Below are positions 1 to 5,918 of a stretch of 5,918 bases of DNA, one piece after another (within the stretch, counting starts at the first letter, position 1; the number at the start of each line of letters is the position of its first letter). The stretch spans positions 1-5,918 of the forward strand of contig CAJVYT010000284.1 in assembly GCA_913009765.1 (NCBI GenBank), written 5' to 3'. The notes under the pieces were generated by a model. The model saw only the letters and a program-made list of their open reading frames with translations. It searched no databases and was not told the origin of the DNA. Source of the DNA: an uncultured candidate division Zixibacteria bacterium. Its GTDB lineage: Bacteria; Zixibacteria; MSB-5A5; GN15; FEB-12. The position numbers were made by a program, and so were the translations under genes.

Positions 1-75
1 CGATTGATATAAGCATTATTTCTTTTAATTCTTTTTTATTTATTTTTTTTGTTATTTTTTTATGTTTTTTTTTTT
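1..75. other. T-rich read-through noise (non-genomic)
   Basis: 53 of 75 bases are T. An uninterrupted run of 11 T (65-75) abuts the adapter, and the T-richness degrades with distance from it. This is the reverse complement of what an Illumina read gives when it runs through a short insert, through the adapter and off the end of the template: poly-A followed by noise. It should be treated as sequencing artefact and trimmed together with the adapter. No biological feature is supported here. Confidence 0.9.
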
Positions 76-133
76 AATGATACGGCGACCACCGAGATCT
101 ACACTCTTTCCCTACACGACGCTCTTCCGATCT
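76..133 (+). other. Illumina P5/universal adapter contamination
   Basis: These 58 bases match, as I recall it, the whole Illumina universal (P5) adapter. It begins AATGATACGGCGACCACCGA at 76, contains the ACACTCTTTCCCTACACGAC priming segment at 101-120, and ends GCTCTTCCGATCT at 121-133. It is synthetic, so base 134 is the physical end of a library fragment and nothing to the left can be used for gene context. The join is sharp: the antitoxin stop codon (140-142, minus strand) lies only six bases inside the genuine DNA. Confidence 0.98.
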
Positions 134-139
134 ATTTAC

Positions 140-730
140 TCAAACCAGTGCTTCCAGATAAGGTTTCATTATTTTCTCTACTCGACAAATTCGAGCATAT
201 TTCAGAAGTTTATTAACATTAAAAAATTTCCTGGACTTATAATACTTCAGTGCTTCCAGAACAACATCCATCCCAATTTTATTTCGAAACTTAAAACAAT
301 CAGCTAGAGTCTTTTCAGGATTATAAATCTGAATCCTGACTCCGTCAACTTCATGCTTTTCAATCCCTGCTTCAAAAACTGATTTAGAGAAACGATGAAC
401 TGACAGAGGAGGATATTCAAGTTTTGGAATATTTGAATCCCTAACAACAGCAATCGAAATTTTATGAGGTATTTGGGTTGTCATTTCATGAAAAGCAAGT
501 GCCGAGATGAGACATATTACTGCTTTTGGAAACCGTATGCCTATTGTAACAAAATCAGGATTACTTAGTGAATTAATATCTGCAAGCCTATAAACTCCTC
601 TTGAGATACGTTCAATAATACCTTGATCTCTGAGTGAGTATAGCATGTATCTTGAAATACCTTCTGATATAGCCTGACTCATACGAAGTTGACCATTATG
701 TTTTCTAAATATTTTGATAGCATTTTCCAT
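140..730 (-). CDS. AbiEi-family antitoxin / winged-helix transcriptional regulator
   Basis: Predicted antitoxin and autorepressor of an AbiE-type (type IV) toxin-antitoxin system; the usual partner, AbiEii, is a nucleotidyltransferase-like toxin. The frame opens at a GTG at 769 (209 aa). Homologues of this type begin near MENAIKIF, so I prefer the ATG at 730 (196 aa), which has a weak AGG about 8 bases upstream; an ATG at 748 is also possible. Numbered from 769, residues 14-62 form an N-terminal winged helix (QAISEGISRYMLYSLRDQGI, then RISRGVYRL). The central part carries an ALAFHEMTTQIP segment, and the C-terminal AbiEi signature NPEKTLADCFKFRNKIG is at 150-166. The stop is intact but only six bases from the adapter junction, so the toxin expected downstream is not recoverable. 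The gene looks more AT-rich than the sugar operon, fitting accessory DNA. The family call is firm; toxin pairing is inferred. Confidence 0.85.
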   Translation of the reverse strand: MENAIKIFRKHNGQLRMSQAISEGISRYMLYSLRDQGIIERISRGVYRLADINSLSNPDFVTIGIRFPKAVICLISALAFHEMTTQIPHKISIAVVRDSNIPKLEYPPLSVHRFSKSVFEAGIEKHEVDGVRIQIYNPEKTLADCFKFRNKIGMDVVLEALKYYKSRKFFNVNKLLKYARICRVEKIMKPYLEALV

Positions 731-769
731 AAAATAAGACCTAAACATTGCAAGACATATAACACCCAC

Positions 770-1164
770 ATATAATTATCTGGTAATAATATGTCTGATT
801 TATTGTCGGTTGTCAATCTTATATTTATAACTAATAATAAGGGTATTTATTAGAAACAATTCTTTAAATAGCCTATATCCACATTTATACAAAAATGAAA
901 AAATCACAATAATAGAGGCTGTTTTTGGTATCAAAAAGAGGGGTTAGTCTCAGCTAACTCTCCTTGCTTGTTCAATTTTATTCTTAACAATGCGATGCAA
1001 AGCCTAGTTTGTTACTTGTTTATTCTATTGTTTTCCAACGGGTTCCACTCTTTGTTGAGTAGCCTATTTTGACCCTAAAATCGAACTTCACAAAAGTTTG
1101 CTTTATCATTGACTTACACGGTAATAAATGTCAAGACTTGTATCCACTATATCATAACATTAAA
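770..1164. other. Intergenic region without a convincing gene
   Basis: About 395 AT-rich bases separate the antitoxin from the sugar operon; the parts I read through are broken by stops and show no recognisable protein. Besides the possible antitoxin promoter, it holds a small hairpin, GTTAG/CTAAC (943-947 and 954-958). On the minus strand this is followed by CCCTCTTTTTGA and could be a weak terminator for the operon about 205 bases downstream of its last stop; its stem is only five clean pairs. An AT-only inverted repeat, TTTTTG/CAAAAA, is at 922-927 and 932-937. TAGCCTAT occurs at 869-876 and again at 1060-1067. A minus-strand TTGACA at 1134-1129 has no good -10 partner. I see no tRNA, CRISPR or riboswitch. 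Confidence 0.5.
788..816 (-). promoter_or_regulatory. Possible sigma70-type promoter of the antitoxin gene
   Basis: Read on the minus strand, a perfect TTGACA (816-811) is followed after 17 bases by CATATT (793-788), four of six matches to a -10 box. This would start transcription near 780, about 50 bases before the preferred ATG at 730. TTGTC is repeated directly at 803-807 and 810-814 over the -35 region, and AbiEi proteins are known to repress their own promoters, so these could be operator half-sites. The region is AT-rich and chance matches are easy, so confidence is low. Confidence 0.3.
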
Positions 1165-2622
1165 TCAGCTCTCTGTGTGCATACAGTTAATTAAATCACT
1201 TACACCAACGGTTGCTATGCCAGACATAACATCAGACATGGCATAGGGAATAACCAACTCGTTATTGTGGATAATAGCACCGCAGGTATAAACGACATTG
1301 GGGACATACCCCTCGCGCTCTTCCTCACGCGGTGCAAGTAACGGCTCTTCCAAGCGTGCAATGATTCTTGCCGGATTTTCAAGATCAAGCAACATGGCAC
1401 CAATACAATACTGACGCATGGGTCCGACACCGTGGGTGAGTACGATCCATCCATAATCGGTTTCTATGGGTGAGCCGCAGTTGCCAACCTGAATAAACTC
1501 CCAAGGGAATGTTGGTTCCTGTATGATTTTGGACTCCTGCCAGAAATGGATATTGTCTGAAAACATGATGTGATTGTTTTCACCGTCTTGGCGCGAGAGC
1601 ATGACGTAGCGGTCATTAATCTTACGCGGAAAAAGAGCCATACCCTTGTTCTGCACCGCTTTACCGTTAAGGGTTAATATGTTGAATTTGATAAAATCCT
1701 TCGTTTCAATTAGCTGCGGGAGGATATTAAAACCGTTATAGGCTGTGTAGGTCGCATAATAAGTAACCTCACCGTTGTCGTCAGTGAACTGTACTAACCG
1801 GGCGTCTTCAATACCTCTGCTTTCGTTCTCCGAAACCGGAAAGATAACCCGTTCGGAAATTAGGTGATCGGATCGGAAGCTTATCTCATAATTGGAATTA
1901 GTAAGCCATGACATAACATTGAATGTCTCGTTTTGGCGTGCCTCAGAGAAAACGGGTTGCGAAGTTAGTACTCCAATTTTTTCCCTTAAATCATTGTTGG
2001 TGAAATTTTCCGGAAGTTGATCAAGTAAATAAGTTGTTATCTCGTTGCTGGCTTCCATTTCATCAAGCTTCAGCCGGAAAAGATGCCGGTCGTAAACCTG
2101 GTCTACATGGAGATCCGGTGTTTCAACATAATCGCTAATCGGGTCAAAGAGAATCTTATTGTTCTCGTCAAGAATGCCGCTGCGAAATACAATAGAAGAA
2201 ACATGACCTTCGCCGGTTGCCCGCAGGCTCATGATAAAACGCATGCTGCCTTTGTCAAGATGGCTCTGATCAGGATGGAGAACGATTGAAGGATTAAAAA
2301 GGGCAGCCGATTCAATGGAGTACTCCATAGTAAAAAAGGCTCCAATAAGAGCCCTTTTGACCTCGCTGATTACGGGATTATTTGGAATATAGTCTCTTAC
2401 TTTATTCAAGTGAAGCTCAAAAACGCGTTTGATGTCTCTGTGCCTTTCAGAAAAATCAAGCATTATTTGTTCAAGCAGATTTTCAGTCTCTGTGTCAGGC
2501 AAGTCGACTATGCGTTGAATTATTTTATGAATGCGGTACTCCCTGTTGGGTATATAAGGCCTGGTAATGACGCGTGAGGAGTCACCCAGGATTTGTTTCT
2601 TTTTGCGTTTGATCTTTGGCAT
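1165..2622 (-). CDS. Long, divergent GH130-family glycosidase/phosphorylase
   Basis: A five-bladed beta-propeller GH130 protein (485 aa), the family of beta-mannoside phosphorylases and beta-1,2-mannosidases. The expected catalytic Asp is D273 in RGIEDARLVQF. Other family landmarks are FNPSIV (109-114), LFPRKINDRYVMLSR (330-344), THGVG (396-400), LLDLENPARII (411-421), GYVPNVVYTCGA (438-449) and YAMSD (460-464). Compared with the neighbouring 313-aa GH130 it has about 79 extra residues at the N-terminus (basic start PKIKRKKK, then helical) and about 100 extra between the FNPS motif and D273; beyond D273 the lengths match. Several positions that bind phosphate in characterised phosphorylases differ from the neighbour: K326-G327 for Arg-Asn and Q378 for Lys, while R344 and H397 are kept. 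Phosphorolysis is therefore uncertain; it may be a hydrolase or transferase. No signal peptide, so probably cytosolic. Last gene of the operon; no clear Shine-Dalgarno before the ATG. Confidence 0.85.
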   Translation of the reverse strand: MPKIKRKKKQILGDSSRVITRPYIPNREYRIHKIIQRIVDLPDTETENLLEQIMLDFSERHRDIKRVFELHLNKVRDYIPNNPVISEVKRALIGAFFTMEYSIESAALFNPSIVLHPDQSHLDKGSMRFIMSLRATGEGHVSSIVFRSGILDENNKILFDPISDYVETPDLHVDQVYDRHLFRLKLDEMEASNEITTYLLDQLPENFTNNDLREKIGVLTSQPVFSEARQNETFNVMSWLTNSNYEISFRSDHLISERVIFPVSENESRGIEDARLVQFTDDNGEVTYYATYTAYNGFNILPQLIETKDFIKFNILTLNGKAVQNKGMALFPRKINDRYVMLSRQDGENNHIMFSDNIHFWQESKIIQEPTFPWEFIQVGNCGSPIETDYGWIVLTHGVGPMRQYCIGAMLLDLENPARIIARLEEPLLAPREEEREGYVPNVVYTCGAIIHNNELVIPYAMSDVMSGIATVGVSDLINCMHTES

Positions 2623-2692
2623 AGTATTCTATCGGTCTTGAGACATATTAACATAACAAATATATTAAATTAAAAATTTCTGTATACCCTAT
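2623..2692 (-). promoter_or_regulatory. AT-rich 70-base spacer, possible internal promoter
   Basis: This is the only sizeable gap in the sugar operon. On the minus strand it contains TATATTTG (2664-2657), an exact match to the TAnnTTTG -7 element of Bacteroidota promoters, about 35 bases before the ATG of the long GH130. I do not see the companion -33 TTG box at proper spacing, and the segment is so AT-rich that the match could be chance. There is no GC-rich terminator hairpin, so read-through from upstream is likely. Confidence 0.25.
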
Positions 2693-3634
2693 CTAAAGTG
2701 CCGATCTAGTTTTTGTGAGACATAAATCCACAAGTTCATCAATTACTGCCGTGCCAACACACATGACAGAATCTGCACCACCCCAGTATATTTTCACAGT
2801 ACCATCGTCTTCAGGAACAGCTCCGCATGTAAAAACTACATTAGAAACATAACCAGTTATTTCCCAAGGTGTTTCAGGCTGCAGAATCCATTGATCTGAA
2901 ACACCGATGATTATTGCCGGATCGTTAAGATCGTGCAATGCAACACCAAGGCGATAAACCGCACCAGCCATAGTTTTAAACACGCCATGGTAAATATGCA
3001 GCCATCCTTTATCAGTTTTGAAAGGAGGTGCTCCCGGACCTATTTTCATCTCATCCCAGTGATAAGGAACCGGTTTCATTATCACTCGTGAATCGCCCCA
3101 GTGAACCAAGTCAGGAGAATAAGAAATCCAGATAGACCAAGGGGAAATCTCAGAATGTGGGCGGTCAAGACGCACATAACGGTTATCGAATTTTTTGGGG
3201 AAAATGACGACGTTACGAAGATCAGCCTGAGTTATCAGTGCGACCCGTTCAACTTGTTCAAAATCCCTGGTGCGTGCCAGAGCAATCCGAACGCCATGAC
3301 GTGAATATGCACTATATGTTAATAGGTAGTCATCCTCAACGGGACAGATTCTGAGATCCTCTACTCCAAACTCTTCATACTCAGCAAATACCTTATCCGT
3401 CGCAGGTGTGAGAAAAGGTTGTGGATGAACCGTAAAAGAGAATCCATCCTCACTGTCAGCTCTTCCGATGATAGAACGCCCATTATACGTATGCGATCTG
3501 AAAAGCATAATGTAGTTGTCGTTATGTTTGACGACGCCAGCGTTGTGTACCGTGGCTACAGGGTAGGGAACATTGTCTTTGGTGAGAATCGGGTTATCAG
3601 TATAACGTTTTACAATGGAATTTTTAATTGTCAT
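2693..3634 (-). CDS. GH130-family beta-mannoside phosphorylase (probable)
   Basis: A standard-length (313 aa) GH130 five-bladed propeller. These enzymes cleave beta-mannosides with phosphate, giving alpha-mannose 1-phosphate plus a shortened acceptor. Landmarks in order: NPILT (14-18), the VHNAGVVK strand (29-36), LFRSHTYNGRSII (44-56), the catalytic Asp D93 in FGVEDLRI, R140-N141 before VVIFPKKF, RLDRPH (155-160), MKIGPGAPP (196-204), YHGV (215-218), LHDLNDPAIII (233-243), GYVSNVVFTCGA (261-272) and YWGGAD (283-288). The phosphate-site set expected of phosphorylases (R140, N141, R158, K197, H216) is all present, so phosphorolysis is favoured over hydrolysis. The Pro usual after the catalytic Asp is Leu94. 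The substrate linkage cannot be read from the sequence. The ATG begins two bases after the stop of the GT4 gene, implying coupled translation. No signal peptide: cytosolic. Confidence 0.88.
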   Translation of the reverse strand: MTIKNSIVKRYTDNPILTKDNVPYPVATVHNAGVVKHNDNYIMLFRSHTYNGRSIIGRADSEDGFSFTVHPQPFLTPATDKVFAEYEEFGVEDLRICPVEDDYLLTYSAYSRHGVRIALARTRDFEQVERVALITQADLRNVVIFPKKFDNRYVRLDRPHSEISPWSIWISYSPDLVHWGDSRVIMKPVPYHWDEMKIGPGAPPFKTDKGWLHIYHGVFKTMAGAVYRLGVALHDLNDPAIIIGVSDQWILQPETPWEITGYVSNVVFTCGAVPEDDGTVKIYWGGADSVMCVGTAVIDELVDLCLTKTRSAL

Positions 3635-3636
3635 AA

Positions 3637-4671
3637 TTAGTTCCGATGTTCCCCTTTGATATTCTTTTCAAGAATAGTTTCATAAACCTGAATATATTTT
3701 TCGACCATATGGTTGGCAGTGAAGTACCGCTCAACGTGGCTACGGCAATATGTCCGCTCAATGTCTTTTATATGTGCAACAGCTTCTATTGCCTCATCCA
3801 CAGTATTCACAAGAAAACCATTCTTGCCGTTTTCTATAAGTTCGGGCATGCTACCTTTGTTAAAGGCAATTACCGGAGTACCACAAGCCATAGCTTCTAT
3901 AACTGATAGACCAAAAGGCTCATTGAAATTAATAGGATGCAGAAGAGCGGTTGCTTTGCCAAGAAGTTGATTGCGATCAACCGGTCCGACACTGCCAACA
4001 TAAACAACATTGATGTTATCCAGGTGAGGTTCGATGTATTGGTGATAGTAAGTATCATCCTGAATGATTCCAGCCAAAATCAGTTTTTTATTGCAGGCTT
4101 TGGCAATTTCAATAGCTTCTCTGGCTCCCTTGTCGTGATGAATACGCCCGAAAAAAAGTAGATATCCATCCGGATCCTGTCGAAAGTCAAACTGATTCAG
4201 ATTTATACCATGATGTATAGTATCGATATAGTCAAGCTCTGGCGACCGATCGGCATTACTGATGGAGACATAGAAAACTCTACTGTTATATTTCTTGTAG
4301 ACTGGTAAAATCTCAGGAGATGAAAATCCGTGAATAGTACTAATGACAGGTGTTGTGATAAGGCCGGTATAGGTCAGTGGTAGAAAATCAAAGTTATTAT
4401 GGATAATATCAAACTCTTCAGCATGCTCAAAAAGTTCCGAAATATGCAGACACTCCCAAACTTTTGGTTCGATGGACTTGTCTTCTTCGTAACCCCGTTC
4501 ACAGACGGCATGTAGTTTGCCGCTTGTTACCGAATCACCAGTTGCGAAAAGGGTAACATTATAGCCGTGCGAAACCAACCCTTCGGTCAAAAGAGAAACG
4601 ACACTTTCCCATGGACCGTAGTGCCTTGGCGGTGTTCGCCATGCAATCGGAGAGAGCATAGCTATACGCAT
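3637..4671 (-). CDS. GT4-family retaining glycosyltransferase (GT-B fold)
   Basis: Transfers a sugar, probably from a nucleotide-sugar donor, to an unidentified acceptor in the cytosol or at the inner membrane face. Numbered from an ATG at 4677 (346 aa), the N-terminal Rossmann domain has MLSPIAWRTPP (7-17), YGPWESVVSLL (20-30) and LFATGDS (43-49), then HNNFDFLPL (93-101) and STIHGFSS (113-120). The C-terminal Rossmann domain has FFGRIHHDKG (175-184) and the GT4 E-x7-E motif, E253 and E261, in NEPFGLSVIEAMACGTPVIA. The TPPRHYGPWE and IHGFSSPEILPVY segments mark a well-conserved GT4 subgroup whose donor and acceptor I do not know. The ATG at 4677 overlaps the upstream stop but has no room for a ribosome site. 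The ATG at 4671 (344 aa, MRIAML) has AAGGGA six bases upstream and is preferred. It sits between the barrel protein and GH130 with 2-base gaps on both sides, so the three products are probably made together. Confidence 0.9.
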   Translation of the reverse strand: MRIAMLSPIAWRTPPRHYGPWESVVSLLTEGLVSHGYNVTLFATGDSVTSGKLHAVCERGYEEDKSIEPKVWECLHISELFEHAEEFDIIHNNFDFLPLTYTGLITTPVISTIHGFSSPEILPVYKKYNSRVFYVSISNADRSPELDYIDTIHHGINLNQFDFRQDPDGYLLFFGRIHHDKGAREAIEIAKACNKKLILAGIIQDDTYYHQYIEPHLDNINVVYVGSVGPVDRNQLLGKATALLHPINFNEPFGLSVIEAMACGTPVIAFNKGSMPELIENGKNGFLVNTVDEAIEAVAHIKDIERTYCRSHVERYFTANHMVEKYIQVYETILEKNIKGEHRN

Positions 4672-4673
4672 TG

Positions 4674-5753
4674 TCATTCCCTTATGCTAACTGGTTGATT
4701 AGGTTTTGATGGTTGTCTTAGAACCTGATCGGTATAGAGCTTCTGCATAGTCATAAGAGAAAGTAACCAAGCCAAAGTTGACTCAGCACCTTCATTTTGA
4801 TTGATTCCGTCAGCCATCAATCCATCCCGACAGCCACCAGTTTTTGGGTCATAGAGAGGCATGTTTAAGTCGTTGTATCCAAGAAACCAATTAAAACACA
4901 AGACTGCATTGTCAAACCATGTTTTATCCCTCGTGATATTGTATGCTTCGATACAAGCTCCTATCATGGCATTGGCTTCAATTGGCTGCTGATCAAATCT
5001 GGCTTTGGTGCCACCTTTCTCATACCACCCATTATTGCCGATGGGTACAAAATGACCCTCTTCGGTCTGAATGGTGAGTAGCCATTTCAGCGATCTCAAC
5101 CCCATATCGACCATGTCACCACGTTGCAGCCATTGCCCGGACAGGAGCAAGGCATGTGACAATTTTCCGTTGGCGTAGTTTAGAGCATTCTCTAACCAGG
5201 GCCAGTTTTCCGTGGCGTTGCTATTAAATTGATCAAATAGTCTGTTGGCAATGACTTCTCGTACTCTTCTCACTTCACTGTCTCCTGAAAATTTATGCAG
5301 GTAAGCGTGGATGCCCACCAAAGCAAAAGCGATAGCTCGGGGGGATTTAAAGTGTTCGACTTCCTTAATGGCTTTGCTGAAGAGCTTCATGCTCATAGTC
5401 TTCTGTCCCGGATTGCCAAGAAAAGCAACAGACTCACCCAGACCCCAAAGTGCTCGACCTTGAGCATCCTCAGAACCCACGTCCTCAACCCATTGCCTAT
5501 CATAAGTCATAAAATTACGAAACCTCCCGTTTTCGTTATTGAAGGAGTGCAGTAGAAAGCTGAGATACTGGCTGCAGAGTAAGTCGAAGCACTTACTGTT
5601 TGTATTCAGATATTCCCGACCCATCGCAGCAACCATCAGTGCCCTGGCATTGTCATCGGTACAGTAGCCATGATCACGATCAGGAACGGTATGATTAGCA
5701 TGCTGCAAAATGCCAGTATCATCGGTCAGATTCTCCAAATGATCAAGTTTCAT
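4674..5753 (-). CDS. (alpha/alpha)6-barrel, six-hairpin-glycosidase-like protein; C-terminal part of an interrupted GT4 fusion
   Basis: 359 aa from the first ATG. Conserved landmarks: LTDDTGILQHA (9-19), GYCTDDNARAL (29-39), EDAQGRALWGLGE (95-107), WPWLENALNYANGKL (184-198), HFVPIGNNGWY (234-244), FDQQPIEANAM (253-263), GCRDGL (307-312) and NEGAESTLAWL (320-330). The regular helical pairs with paired acidic residues (DD, ED) fit an (alpha/alpha)6 toroid like those of six-hairpin glycosidases; catalytic activity is not demonstrated for this type. From memory, related domains are usually the C-terminal half of glycosyltransferase fusions of about 750 residues. Here the frame stays open and sensible upstream of the ATG (ELPE directly before MKLDHL) back to a TAA at 5877-5879, and the ATG has only a poor GAG upstream. 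It is therefore probably not the native start. No signal peptide or membrane segment. Its stop overlaps the ATG at 4677 of the GT4 gene. The function is inferred from fold and neighbours only. Confidence 0.75.
   Translation of the reverse strand: MKLDHLENLTDDTGILQHANHTVPDRDHGYCTDDNARALMVAAMGREYLNTNSKCFDLLCSQYLSFLLHSFNNENGRFRNFMTYDRQWVEDVGSEDAQGRALWGLGESVAFLGNPGQKTMSMKLFSKAIKEVEHFKSPRAIAFALVGIHAYLHKFSGDSEVRRVREVIANRLFDQFNSNATENWPWLENALNYANGKLSHALLLSGQWLQRGDMVDMGLRSLKWLLTIQTEEGHFVPIGNNGWYEKGGTKARFDQQPIEANAMIGACIEAYNITRDKTWFDNAVLCFNWFLGYNDLNMPLYDPKTGGCRDGLMADGINQNEGAESTLAWLLSLMTMQKLYTDQVLRQPSKPNQPVSIRE
4678..4683 (-). promoter_or_regulatory. Ribosome binding site that decides the GT4 start
   Basis: AAGGGA on the minus strand (4683-4678) lies immediately against the ATG at 4677, which is too close to serve it. 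It is six bases before the ATG at 4671, which is ideal spacing. It is embedded in the last codons of the upstream gene, so translation of the two is likely coupled. Confidence 0.6.
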
Positions 5754-5918
5754 CTCAGGGAGCTCAAATTTTGTTATGGATTTTATATTTTCAATATATA
5801 AATGTCGAGGACGTGGGTGCTTGGAACGGTTGACTAGAACTTCGCTGAAAACTTCAAGATATCTTCGTGAGACCTCTTACCATGTGGCTTCGCGACTGTA
5901 AACATAAGCTTTCTTGCG
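5754..5918 (-). pseudogene. C-terminal end of a GT4 domain with an in-frame TAA, continuing into the barrel protein
   Basis: Read in the same frame as the downstream barrel protein, the minus strand gives KKAYVYSREATW, then TAA (5879-5877), then EVSRRYLEVFSEVL, a short linker and ITKFELPE before the ATG at 5753. The pattern Y-x-R-x-x-T-W-x-x-V-x-x-x-Y-L-x-x-F is the usual last helix pair of GT4 enzymes, and it runs through the stop without a change of frame. The TAA replaces one residue between Trp and Glu; a single substitution from CAA, AAA or GAA would create it. There is no in-frame ATG between the stop and 5753. Either the fused gene carries a nonsense mutation, or this is a base error 40 bases from the window end. 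The N-terminal part of the GT4 domain lies outside the window. Confidence 0.7.

Noticed and set aside
922..1081. Possible MITE or IS remnant: imperfect inverted match between 922-940 and 1063-1081
   Set aside because: Only about 12 of 19 positions match, and the matches are mostly A/T runs that are also locally palindromic. I found no target-site duplication and no transposase fragment, so it is indistinguishable from chance in AT-rich DNA.
1109..1134. Inverted repeat TTGAC/GTCAA as a terminator or operator
   Set aside because: The stem is five base pairs around a 16-base loop, with no T-run on either side and no second copy elsewhere.
2083..2289. Open plus-strand frame opposite the long GH130 gene
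   Set aside because: It is a shadow of a strongly conserved minus-strand coding region, with no recognisable protein motif or start signal. The same applies to the other short frames opposite or inside the operon genes (1215-1454, 3101-3304, 3419-3640, 3646-3970, 3937-4161, 5295-5555).
5877..5879. Stop codon as a recoded (selenocysteine or pyrrolysine) position
   Set aside because: The codon is TAA, which is not used for either recoding, and the surrounding GT4 helix has no reason for a special residue there. A nonsense mutation or base error is simpler.

Overview
The window is one end of a bacterial assembly fragment. The left 133 bases are not genomic: positions 76-133 are the complete 58-nt Illumina P5/universal sequencing adapter, and positions 1-75 (53 of 75 bases T) are the read-through noise that follows it. 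Genuine DNA starts at about 134. The remainder is moderate-GC bacterial DNA with AT-rich intergenic stretches. The lineage cannot be fixed from this sequence. From memory, similar glycosyltransferase/GH130 clusters occur in Bacteroidota, Chlorobiota and deltaproteobacterial groups.

Layout, left to right; all real genes lie on the minus strand. (1) 140-730: an AbiEi-type antitoxin/transcriptional regulator whose expected toxin partner would lie beyond the artefactual left end. (2) 770-1164: about 400 bases without a convincing gene. (3) 1165-2622: a long, divergent GH130 protein. (4) 2693-3634: a standard-length GH130 with a phosphorylase-type active site. (5) 3637-4671: a GT4-family glycosyltransferase. 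(6) 4674-5753: an (alpha/alpha)6-barrel, six-hairpin-glycosidase-like protein. Its reading frame continues upstream to a TAA at 5877-5879 and, beyond that stop, to the window edge. The upstream part reads as the C-terminal helices of another GT4 domain, so this looks like a GT4-(alpha/alpha)6 fusion protein interrupted by one nonsense codon close to the right end.

Genes 6, 5 and 4 are packed with 2-base gaps, and gene 3 follows after 70 AT-rich bases, so the four probably form one operon read right to left. None of the products with a visible N-terminus has a signal peptide or membrane segment, and no transporter or SusC/D pair is present. I infer a cytosolic pathway that builds and phosphorolytically or hydrolytically trims a glycan or oligosaccharide, plausibly beta-mannosidic because of the GH130 pair. 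The substrate is not shown by the sequence.

The most useful observations are the adapter artefact, the nonsense codon splitting a fusion protein, and the second GH130 with altered phosphate-site residues and two extra segments, both N-terminal to the catalytic Asp.
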